A stretch of DNA of 25,922 nucleotides from an uncultured Oscillospiraceae bacterium (GTDB lineage: Bacteria > Bacillota > Clostridia > Oscillospirales > Oscillospiraceae): the NCBI GenBank assembly GCA_934573855.1, contig CAKTMF010000016.1, forward strand, positions 1-25,922. Reading direction: 5' to 3'. This document shows positions 6,279 to 12,679 of this stretch, piece by piece. The notes under the pieces were generated by a model, which searched no databases, was not told the DNA's origin, and worked only from the letters and a program-made list of their open reading frames with translations. The position numbers and the translations under genes are program-made. Position 1 is the stretch's first letter, and every line of letters begins with the position of its first letter.

Positions 6279-7058
6279 TCAGTCTACATGTATAACGCTC
6301 TTCATGAGGTCGGCCGCCTTGACGTTCGCGTTGTGGAAGCGCTTGCGCTTCTCGGTGATCTTGCCGACGTTTATCGCGTTCGCGGGGCAGTATTCGACGC
6401 AGGACATGCAGCCGCTGCAATCCTCGCCTATGCTCGCCCGGCCGCCGACGATACTGATGTTCTCCCTCGGGCAGAGCTTCACGCACTGTCCGCAGGCAAC
6501 GCAGCTCTTACTGACGTGCATTTTGCCGTTTATCAGCTCGTTTATCTTGCCGAAGCCGCGGCTCTCGATGGCGTTCACTATCTTTTTGGGCGGCTTCTTC
6601 TCGCTCCTGACGCCGGCCTTTATGTCGGCGGCTATCTCCTTTGCCGCCTTCTCCGTGCGCTTCTGCGCACCCTTGAGAGTCGTGGGCGGGAGAGTGAGCA
6701 TGTGCGGCATGAGCCATATGCACGAGCAGTGGTTCGATATGCCGCTCCAGTAGTGCAGCCCCACGATCTCGTCAAGCTTATGCAGGCCGCAGCCCATGTA
6801 GCCCGCGTACTGCACGACGCCAAACCTGTACGCGTCCGGAGCGATCCTGATATTTCTCACATACTTCTCCACGTCGCCGGGCAGGCCGCCGCCGTGGCAG
6901 GGGAAGATGAAGCCGACTCTGTCATAGCCGCTCGCGTCGGTGATCTCGGGACGGCGGCGCATCATGATGATGTCGGTGTTTCCAAGCTCCTTTGCGATGT
7001 TCTTTGCCATGTCAAGGCAGTTGCCGGAGCCTGAGTAGCAATAAATGGCGGTTTTCAT
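6279..7058 (-). CDS. EFR1-type flavodoxin/ferredoxin fusion protein
   Basis: This 259-residue cytoplasmic redox protein joins an N-terminal flavodoxin fold (residues 1-150; FMN phosphate loop YSGSGNC at 8-14; PCHGGGLPGDV near 53) to a C-terminal 2[4Fe-4S] ferredoxin. The two clusters are CVACGQCVKLCP (Cys 186, 189, 192, 196) and CSGCMSCVEYCP (Cys 214, 217, 220, 224). The family is common in anaerobic Clostridia and is thought to move low-potential electrons; partners are unknown here. The frame is open to 7106, but AAGGAGAAG just before the ATG at 7058 and the usual MKTAIYCYSGSGN start decide the start. It is transcribed alone from a promoter wrapped in an inverted repeat (7097-7126). Confidence 0.9.
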   Translation of the reverse strand: MKTAIYCYSGSGNCLDMAKNIAKELGNTDIIMMRRRPEITDASGYDRVGFIFPCHGGGLPGDVEKYVRNIRIAPDAYRFGVVQYAGYMGCGLHKLDEIVGLHYWSGISNHCSCIWLMPHMLTLPPTTLKGAQKRTEKAAKEIAADIKAGVRSEKKPPKKIVNAIESRGFGKINELINGKMHVSKSCVACGQCVKLCPRENISIVGGRASIGEDCSGCMSCVEYCPANAINVGKITEKRKRFHNANVKAADLMKSVIHVD

Positions 7059-7096
7059 TTCGCTTCTCCTTCTTTTTGTTTTATTGTTTTTGTTCC

Positions 7097-7126
7097 ATTG
7101 TATCACGATCCCGCTCGCGATACAAT
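7097..7126 (-). promoter_or_regulatory. Promoter embedded in an inverted repeat, upstream of the EFR1-type gene
   Basis: On the minus strand TTGTAT (7125-7120) and TACAAT (7102-7097) are separated by 17 bases. The same bases form a perfect inverted repeat, ATTGTATC (7097-7104) and GATACAAT (7119-7126). The -10 box is good and the -35 poor, so a regulator binding the repeat would cover both boxes. Confidence 0.5.
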
Positions 7127-7153
7127 CATTTCGTAAAAACGCGGGGCAAGCTG

Positions 7154-7181
7154 AGACGGACGCTTATGACGGCGTCCGTCT
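7154..7181. terminator. Hairpin downstream of the OPT transporter gene
   Basis: AGACGGACGC (7154-7163) pairs exactly with GCGTCCGTCT (7172-7181). A T-rich run (TATTTTTAC) follows only on the plus strand, although the gene that ends here (7205) is on the minus strand. It may act as a weak terminator or a 3' stabilising hairpin. Confidence 0.45.
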
Positions 7182-7204
7182 TATTTTTACGTTTATGTGT
7201 ATTG

Positions 7205-8878
7205 TCAGGCACCGGCTATCATGCCGAACGCCTGAATGAGCGCCACGACCACGCCGATGAAGCCCTCGCCGGCGAGAAGGCCCGCCGCCGCGATATCGCC
7301 GCCGTTGCCCCCGGCAACTCTGGGGCTGAGCTTCGAGAGGACGAAGCGCACCGCGCCGCCGATGAACGCCGTGAAGGATAGGTAGAACGGCAGATAAATG
7401 CCAAGCCCCAGCATGGTGAACGCGGGGGTGATACAGTAGACGACGATGGACGCGGCAAGTCCGCCGAAGAACACCGGGACGTTCGCAATGCCGCCCACGA
7501 CGGAGGCCACCGCCGCCGCCTGTGCCGCGGGGAACATCTCGCTGCCGAAAACTCCGCCGCCATACGCCCGGACGAGTATCGCCAGGACGCCGACCGCCGT
7601 GACCGCGCCGATAATGCCGCCGATACACTCGGCTATCCACTGCGCCTTCGGGTCGGTGCGGAGCATGGAGCCGGACTTGAAGTCGTTCATCACGTCGCCG
7701 GTAAGTCCCGCCGCGATGGCGATGATGGCCGCGACGAACACCGCCTGCTGAACATCGAGCCTGCAGCAGAGCTTTGCGATGGCCATGATGAAGATACCGA
7801 ATACCTCCATGGGGTTTATGCCCGACTGGCCGACGCACTGTGAGCTCATGGCCGTGGTGAGCCACGCGCCGAGGAGAGTTATAATGACCGCGAGGACAGG
7901 CAGGTCAAGCACGAATATGAACAGCAGCGCGAGGACGAGTACCGCCGCCGACATGGCGACGGCCGCGGGCGTGCCGCGCCCCTCGCTCCTTGCGAACATG
8001 CCGGAGAACATCTGCTTTGCCCGGGGGGCTATCTCCTTTACGGTTATGGCAAGGCCCACGCCCACCATCCAGCCGAGACCGAGGGAGCTTTTTATCCCGG
8101 ACGCTGCGGCGGAGTCCCAGAGGCCGAGCGACTGCCCGCCGATGAGTATGCCGACATCGCCGATGAGTGCACCGAGGAACCACACGGCGATGGTGGCCGG
8201 GCCGACGATGTAGCCCACCGCCATGAGCATGGGGGACCACCAGATACCGCCGAGAGAGCCGTATTTCTGCATGCCCTTGAACCATGTGCAGGCGGGGATG
8301 AGCGCCGCCTTGTCGCGCAGCCATGTCCAGATACCGGAAACGCCCAGCGAGCCGAAGAGTACCGCCGCGGCCTTATTTCCGCTGAGATCGAGCCTGTCGC
8401 TCTTTTTGCTCTCCTCCGGCTCCGCGCTGTCGGTTATCTTCACGACCTCTGCCGCGGCCTGTCCCATGGCGAAGGGCATATTGGCCTCCTCAATGAAGTG
8501 GCGGCGGAGGAGCGCGGTGAAGATAAGTCCAAGCACCGTGCCGCCCAGCGTCACGACGAGCATTTGCCATATGTCGACCTCGGCATTACTGTTGAGGATG
8601 AATATGCCGGGTACCGTGAAGGCCAGCCCCCCGGCCACCATGGAGCCGGCGGACATTGCGGTGTGGGTCACGTTTATCTCGTTGACGTTGGTCCCGCCCA
8701 GCGCCTTGAGCGAGAAAACGGACACCAGCGTGACGAAGAGTATCGGCCACGGCAGAGCGGAGGCCTTGAGTGCGACAAACATGGATGAGCAGGTCAGTAT
8801 CACCGCGCCGAGCGCCCCTATCAGCATGCCGCGCAGGGTGAGCTGTGCGCTCAGCGGTCTTTTTTCGTTCTCATTCAT
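7205..8878 (-). CDS. OPT-family oligopeptide transporter
   Basis: This 557-residue, very hydrophobic protein has many membrane segments and the OPT-family core near its start (LKALGGTNVNEINVTHTAM, then GLAFTVPGIFIL), followed by EEANMPFAMGQAAAEVVK. It belongs to the bacterial branch of OPT transporters, secondary transporters usually credited with peptides or metal chelates; the substrate cannot be read from sequence. The ATG at 8878 follows GGAGGAATAAGCA. The RBS lies inside the end of folT and only three bases separate the folT stop from this start, so it is co-transcribed and translationally linked with folT behind the THF riboswitch. That context points to folate or a pteridine/glutamate conjugate as a possible substrate, which is inference only. 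Confidence 0.88.
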   Translation of the reverse strand: MNENEKRPLSAQLTLRGMLIGALGAVILTCSSMFVALKASALPWPILFVTLVSVFSLKALGGTNVNEINVTHTAMSAGSMVAGGLAFTVPGIFILNSNAEVDIWQMLVVTLGGTVLGLIFTALLRRHFIEEANMPFAMGQAAAEVVKITDSAEPEESKKSDRLDLSGNKAAAVLFGSLGVSGIWTWLRDKAALIPACTWFKGMQKYGSLGGIWWSPMLMAVGYIVGPATIAVWFLGALIGDVGILIGGQSLGLWDSAAASGIKSSLGLGWMVGVGLAITVKEIAPRAKQMFSGMFARSEGRGTPAAVAMSAAVLVLALLFIFVLDLPVLAVIITLLGAWLTTAMSSQCVGQSGINPMEVFGIFIMAIAKLCCRLDVQQAVFVAAIIAIAAGLTGDVMNDFKSGSMLRTDPKAQWIAECIGGIIGAVTAVGVLAILVRAYGGGVFGSEMFPAAQAAAVASVVGGIANVPVFFGGLAASIVVYCITPAFTMLGLGIYLPFYLSFTAFIGGAVRFVLSKLSPRVAGGNGGDIAAAGLLAGEGFIGVVVALIQAFGMIAGA

Positions 8879-8881
8879 TGC

Positions 8882-9424
8882 TTATTCCTCCGTTTCGTTC
8901 GTAATGCGCAGTCTTTCTCTAAGCACGCGCACCAGCGTGGGCAGTATCGCCGCGAACACTGCGGCGGTGAGTATCCCGGCTATGATACGCGGTATGACCG
9001 CGCCGAAGACATACGCCCACGAGTAGTATCCGAAGATCACGCTGTCGACGTACATGACGCCGGTATTGAGCGCCGTGACGACGAGGGCGCTGAGTATGGT
9101 GACGGTCTCGGTCTCCTTCATGCCCATATTGAAGCCGTGCCTCTTCGCACACAGCCCGACAATTATGCCGCGCACCCCGGCGGGCAGTATCCACAGCGGC
9201 GTCGTAACCGTGAGGCCGTAGGTGAGCATCTGGTTTATAAAGCTCCCCAGCAGTCCCACCGCCATGCCGTCCATGGGGCCGAGCAGCGCGGCCGCCACAA
9301 GTATGGGCAGCGAGTCGAGAGTGATCTTCATGTTCGGCAGCTTTATCGACACCATGCTCAGCACCACATACATGGCAACGAGCATCGCGTCCATGGCGAG
9401 CCGCCTTGTCTTGCAGTTTTTCAT
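8882..9424 (-). CDS. folT: Folate-specific ECF transporter S component
   Basis: This 180-residue membrane protein has about six membrane segments and the look of an energy-coupling-factor substrate-binding subunit: DAMLVAMYVVLSMVSIKLP, ITLDSLPILVAAALLGP, a glycine-rich GMAVGLLGSF, and LPAGVRGIIVGL. It captures folate at the membrane. The ATPase and T subunits are not in this window, so it would use a shared EcfAAT module elsewhere. The folate assignment rests mainly on the THF riboswitch directly upstream and the one-carbon genes around it. The start at 9424 follows AAAGGAG, which lies in the switchable part of the riboswitch expression platform. Confidence 0.87.
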   Translation of the reverse strand: MKNCKTRRLAMDAMLVAMYVVLSMVSIKLPNMKITLDSLPILVAAALLGPMDGMAVGLLGSFINQMLTYGLTVTTPLWILPAGVRGIIVGLCAKRHGFNMGMKETETVTILSALVVTALNTGVMYVDSVIFGYYSWAYVFGAVIPRIIAGILTAAVFAAILPTLVRVLRERLRITNETEE

Positions 9425-9433
9425 TATTCGATT

Positions 9434-9467
9434 CTCCTTTCGTTTGTTGCCACGAAAGGGCGTGGCA
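9434..9467 (-). promoter_or_regulatory. Expression platform of the THF riboswitch (RBS sequestration switch)
   Basis: Two exclusive stems are visible on the minus strand. Stem A: CCTTTCGT (9459-9452) with ACGAAAGG (9443-9436), which buries the folT Shine-Dalgarno site (AGGAG at 9438-9434). Stem B: TGCCACG (9467-9461) with CGTGGCA (9454-9448), which breaks stem A. Stem B needs bases 9467-9465, which also close the aptamer P1 stem. Ligand-stabilised P1 would therefore disfavour stem B and let stem A hide the RBS, an OFF switch acting on translation. Confidence 0.7.
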
Positions 9468-9569
9468 GCGGACGCGGGTACGGCACCGCGGCAGTCTCTT
9501 TGGGCTGCTCTTCGTCCCGAGGCAACTTCCCATCCTCAAGGCACTCATACGCGCCGTATCCTACTCTGC
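9465..9569 (-). promoter_or_regulatory. THF (tetrahydrofolate) riboswitch aptamer
   Basis: Read on the minus strand, the segment contains the signature blocks of the folT-type THF riboswitch in order: GCAGAGTAGGATACGGCGCG at the 5' end, then AGTG, GATGGGAAGTTG, GGACGAAGAG, GCCGCGGTG, and CCCGCGTCCGCTGC at the 3' end. P1 pairs GCAG (9569-9566) with CTGC (9468-9465), and further helices pair GGA with TCC and TACGG with CCGTA. It binds reduced folates and controls folT and the OPT gene downstream. The match is to consensus features from memory; the placement before folT makes it very likely. Confidence 0.93.
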
Positions 9570-9570
9570 G

Positions 9571-9607
9571 GCTTGCCAAAGCGCCCGGCTGAGCGGCTTT
9601 GACAAGC
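9571..9607 (-). repeat. 12-bp hairpin abutting the 5' side of the THF aptamer
   Basis: GCTTGTCAAAGC (minus strand, 9607-9596) pairs with GCTTTGGCAAGC (9582-9571), 12 positions with one G-T wobble. It ends two bases before the aptamer P1 stem and lies between the cyclohydrolase stop (9620) and the riboswitch. No T-run follows, so it is not a standard terminator. Confidence 0.5.
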
Positions 9608-9619
9608 TCTTACATATGA

Positions 9620-10252
9620 TCAAGCCGAATCGCTTCGGCTCAATTCCTTAAAAATACTTTCATACGCCGCTTCAGCGCGCTTCCGGTACTCGCCCATAAG
9701 CTCGTTCACGCGGCTGTTCATCTCCTGCGCGCGCTTTCGGTCCTTCATGAGCCTTGTGTTCACCAGCACGTTCATCGCCGCGCCGTACATCGCCCCCCGT
9801 GCAAGCACCGCGCCGGTGCCGGCGTCGGAGACCGCAAGGCGGCTGCAGCACCCGGAAAGCTCCTCATGCAGGGCGATGACCTCGCAGCTTTTCTCGAGTA
9901 TGGCCATGGGAGCCTCGGCGGCCCTGAGGAGGCATTCCTCCATAAGCTCGTCTCGCCCCGGCGCATCCTTCGGCAGCGAGTATGCCCTTGAGAGCGGCTC
10001 GAAGGCCTCCGCGTCGCCGTCGACGAGCGACAAAAGCTCGTCCCGGAGCTTTTCCGCGCGCACCGCAAGCTCGTCGAGGCGCGGCTGGACGCCGGCAAAC
10101 TTCGCCTTGCCGGAGGTGAGCGCGCAGACCATGCCGCCGAGAGACGCGGCCAGCGCGGCGCACAGCGCCGAGGCTCCCCCGCCTCCGGGTACCGCGGAGC
10201 GCGACGACAGCTCTGAGGTGAACTCCCTCAGGCTCATATCAAGCATTGACAT
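9620..10252 (-). CDS. fchA: Methenyl-THF cyclohydrolase / formimino-THF cyclodeaminase family protein
   Basis: This 210-residue protein is the size of the stand-alone FchA/FTCD-C fold. It has the family's folate-binding stretch (AVPGGGGASALCAALAASLG, residues 20-39) and a helical remainder (MYGAAMNVLVNTRLMKDR). Members either hydrolyse 5,10-methenyl-THF to 10-formyl-THF (FchA) or deaminate 5-formimino-THF. With FolD and FolC adjacent and no histidine-degradation genes present, the cyclohydrolase role is more likely. The start at 10252 has GGTGA directly upstream, overlapping the folC stop region, and only eight bases separate the two genes, so they form one operon. The last codons form a small hairpin (AGCCGAA/TTCGGCT) around the stop. 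Confidence 0.85.
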   Translation of the reverse strand: MSMLDMSLREFTSELSSRSAVPGGGGASALCAALAASLGGMVCALTSGKAKFAGVQPRLDELAVRAEKLRDELLSLVDGDAEAFEPLSRAYSLPKDAPGRDELMEECLLRAAEAPMAILEKSCEVIALHEELSGCCSRLAVSDAGTGAVLARGAMYGAAMNVLVNTRLMKDRKRAQEMNSRVNELMGEYRKRAEAAYESIFKELSRSDSA

Positions 10253-10260
10253 TTTTCACC

Positions 10261-11526
10261 TCAATACATTCCCAGCGCGTATCTCACGCTGCCCACAAGA
10301 TAGAGCGACCCCGACGCGCACACCATGCCGTCCTCCCCTGCCAGCTCCTTCGCCGTATCGACCGCCTCGGCCACGCTCGCGCAGGGGGTAACGGGCTTTG
10401 AAAAGCGCGAAAGCACCCCGGCAAGCTCCTCCGCGCTCAGCGCACGGGGGCTGTCGGGCGCGACGGTCACGAACTCGTCCGCACAGGGCGCGAGTATTTC
10501 CGTCATCTTCTCATAATCCTTGTCTCTGAGGACCCCAATGAGCAGCACGCGCTTTTTGTCCGGGAAATAGTGCATGAGGTTTTCGGCCACGGTCTCGGCG
10601 CACTGCGGGTTATGCCCGCCGTCAACTATGAAATCCGGCTCCTCGGCGCAAAGCTCGAAGCGCCCCGGCCAGCTCGTGGCGTAAAGTCCATGCTCCACGT
10701 CGCCGTCCTCGAGCCGCCAGCCCCGCGCCCTGAGTACCCCGACCGTCTCAAGCACAACGGCGGCGTTTCTCAGCTGGTGCGCGCCGAGCAGCGGCAGGGC
10801 GTACATCGCGCCCTTATATTGGAACGCCTGCCCCTCGAGCGAGTCGAACACCGGCTCGATCGCGGAAAAATCCGCCGTTGTGAGCGGCGCGTCAAGCTCG
10901 CGGCAGCGCTCCGCAACGACGTCCATGACGCTTCTCTTCTGCTCATAAAGGACGCATGGGCAGTTCTTTTTTATTATTCCGGCCTTCTCCGCCGCTATCT
11001 CCTCAACGGTGCCGCCGAGTATCGCGGTGTGGTCGAGGCCGATGTTCATGATGATGCTGCACTCGGGCGTGTCGACGACGTTCGTCGCGTCAAAGCGGCC
11101 GCCCAGCCCCACCTCAAGCACGACGATGTCGCACTTTTCCTCAAGGAAGTACAGCATGGCCGCGGCGGTCATAAGCTCGAACTCCGTGGGGTGTTCGTCC
11201 ATCTTCTCGGCCTTGTCCCTCACTGCGGAGATATGGCGGCAGAGCGCCTCGTCCTCTATCATCTCGCCGTTCACCTGCATGCGCTCGTTGAAGCGGTAGA
11301 GGTAAGGCGAGGTATAAAGCCCCGTGCGATATCCGCAGGCGCGAAGCACCGAGGCCGTCATGGCCGCGCAGCTCCCCTTGCCGTTCGTCCCTGCGATGTG
11401 GACGAATCTGAGCTTCTTCTGCGGGTCGCCGAGCAGGCTCATCAGTTCCCTTATCCGTCTCAGCGACGCCTCCGCGCCGCGCCAGCGGGTACCGTTTACA
11501 TAGTCAAGAGCTTCTTTTATTTCCAT
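10261..11526 (-). CDS. folC: Folylpolyglutamate synthase / dihydrofolate synthase
   Basis: This 421-residue Mur-ligase-family enzyme adds glutamates to folates, keeping them in the cell and improving their use by one-carbon enzymes. The ATP-binding loop AGTNGKGS is at 45-52. The second signature, LDHTAILGGTVEEIAAEKAG, lies in the central domain, and a C-terminal Mur-ligase domain contains DGGHNPQCAE. The length is normal for FolC. It lies 30 bases after folD and 8 bases before the cyclohydrolase gene. The RBS is weak (GGAAAG at a distance), so expression may depend on coupling to folD. Whether it also makes dihydrofolate cannot be told from sequence. Confidence 0.93.
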   Translation of the reverse strand: MEIKEALDYVNGTRWRGAEASLRRIRELMSLLGDPQKKLRFVHIAGTNGKGSCAAMTASVLRACGYRTGLYTSPYLYRFNERMQVNGEMIEDEALCRHISAVRDKAEKMDEHPTEFELMTAAAMLYFLEEKCDIVVLEVGLGGRFDATNVVDTPECSIIMNIGLDHTAILGGTVEEIAAEKAGIIKKNCPCVLYEQKRSVMDVVAERCRELDAPLTTADFSAIEPVFDSLEGQAFQYKGAMYALPLLGAHQLRNAAVVLETVGVLRARGWRLEDGDVEHGLYATSWPGRFELCAEEPDFIVDGGHNPQCAETVAENLMHYFPDKKRVLLIGVLRDKDYEKMTEILAPCADEFVTVAPDSPRALSAEELAGVLSRFSKPVTPCASVAEAVDTAKELAGEDGMVCASGSLYLVGSVRYALGMY

Positions 11527-11556
11527 CTTTCACGCACTTTCCGGCATAAAAGCCGT

Positions 11557-12411
11557 TCATTCCGTAAGCATTTCCGCGGCCTGCGCCACATGGCGGGCAA
11601 GCACCGCGGTCGTCACAGCCCCAACGCCTCCGGGTACGGGGCTGAAGGCGCTCACAAGGCTCTCTCCCTCGGGGCTCACGTCGCCGCAGAGCCGCCCGAG
11701 TTCCTCGTCCCAGTTCGTTCCGACGTCCAGCACCACCTGCCCGGGCCGGAGCCATTCCGGCTCCACCAGCCACTTCTCCCCGGCGGCGGCGATAACGATA
11801 TCCGCCTCGCGGGTGATCTCCGGGAGGTTTTCCGTATGGCGGTGGCAGAGCGTGACAGTAGCGTTCTCGCGCAGGAGAAGCATGGACACCGGACGGCCTA
11901 TGACTATGCTCCTGCCGATCACCACGGCGCGTCTGCCCGAAACGTCCACACCGTAATGGTGCAGCAGCTCCATGCAGGCCTGCGCCGTGCAGGGCGCAAA
12001 AAACCGGCCGCGTCCCTCGTAGAGGTCCGCCATGGCGGCGGAGCTGACTCCGTCGACGTCCTTTTGCGGCGAGAGCGTGTCGCACACGGCCCTCGTATCC
12101 ATACCGGCGGGCAGCGGCAGCATTAGAAGGATCCCGTGGACGAGTCTGTCACGGTTCAGCTCCTCTATCGCGGCCTTCACCGCCCCTTCGTCCGCGTCTG
12201 CGGGGAGGAGGACGCTCCTTACACTTATCCCGACGCTCCCGCAGCGCTTTGCCGCCGAACGCTCATAGGATATGTCCTCGTCCCGCTCGCCCACGCGCAG
12301 CACCGCGAGGCAGGGCGAGACGCCCCGTCCGGAGAGTCTCGCGGCCAGTCCGGCCGTTTCGGCGCACAGCGTCTCCGCCGCTGCCGCGCCCTTCATGATA
12401 AGCTCTGCCAT
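11557..12411 (-). CDS. folD: Bifunctional methylene-THF dehydrogenase/cyclohydrolase, with Met in place of a conserved active-site Gln
   Basis: From the ATG at 12411 the protein has 284 residues, a normal FolD length, and starts MAELIMKGAAAAETL. The open frame reaches 12492, but that would place the start at the -35 box of the promoter (12464-12492), so the shorter start is right. Visible landmarks are the catalytic SYERSAAK (Tyr49, Lys55), KDVDG (Asp120), the NAD(P)-binding GRSIVIGRP (166-174) and the end segment PVPGGVGAVTTAVL. In FolD the sequence before LPLP is normally VQ; here it reads LM, so residue 97, equivalent to Gln98 of E. coli FolD, is Met. That Gln helps catalysis at the shared active site. 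A separate cyclohydrolase is encoded two genes downstream. It heads the folD-folC-fchA operon. Confidence 0.93.
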   Translation of the reverse strand: MAELIMKGAAAAETLCAETAGLAARLSGRGVSPCLAVLRVGERDEDISYERSAAKRCGSVGISVRSVLLPADADEGAVKAAIEELNRDRLVHGILLMLPLPAGMDTRAVCDTLSPQKDVDGVSSAAMADLYEGRGRFFAPCTAQACMELLHHYGVDVSGRRAVVIGRSIVIGRPVSMLLLRENATVTLCHRHTENLPEITREADIVIAAAGEKWLVEPEWLRPGQVVLDVGTNWDEELGRLCGDVSPEGESLVSAFSPVPGGVGAVTTAVLARHVAQAAEMLTE

Positions 12412-12463
12412 GTCTTCCGCATGCCCCCCGTCTGCGCGCTCCGCGCACGCCTGATACCGGTGT

Positions 12464-12492
12464 ATTATACTATACTTTTTACCCGGAGGCAA
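12464..12492 (-). promoter_or_regulatory. Sigma-A type promoter of the folD operon
   Basis: On the minus strand TTGCCT (12492-12487) and TATAAT (12469-12464) are 17 bases apart. Transcription would begin near 12457, leaving a leader of about 45 bases. This argues for the folD start at 12411. Confidence 0.75.
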
Positions 12493-12566
12493 GGCATTAC
12501 GGGAATTATAGTTTTATTTCGCCGCTGCCGCGGCGGCCTCTTTTTATGTTTTTATCATTTTTGTAC

Positions 12567-12596
12567 TTGCCAAAGCAATGCGGGGTAGTGTATAAT
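12567..12596 (+). promoter_or_regulatory. Sigma-A type promoter of the EF-G paralog gene
   Basis: TTGCCA (12567-12572) and TATAAT (12591-12596) are separated by 18 bases. The leader of about 77 bases before the ATG at 12680 shows no obvious structure. Confidence 0.7.
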
Positions 12597-12679
12597 AAAT
12601 CGGAAATGCTGAAAATTGTTTTCACATATATCACCAACGAACTTATCCCTGAAATCATTTGACAGAGAGGAAGCAACAC

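Noticed and set aside
10570..12126. 518-codon plus-strand frame opposite folC and folD
   Set aside because: Arg/His-rich translation without family features, no RBS, and it lies fully opposite two well-conserved enzymes.
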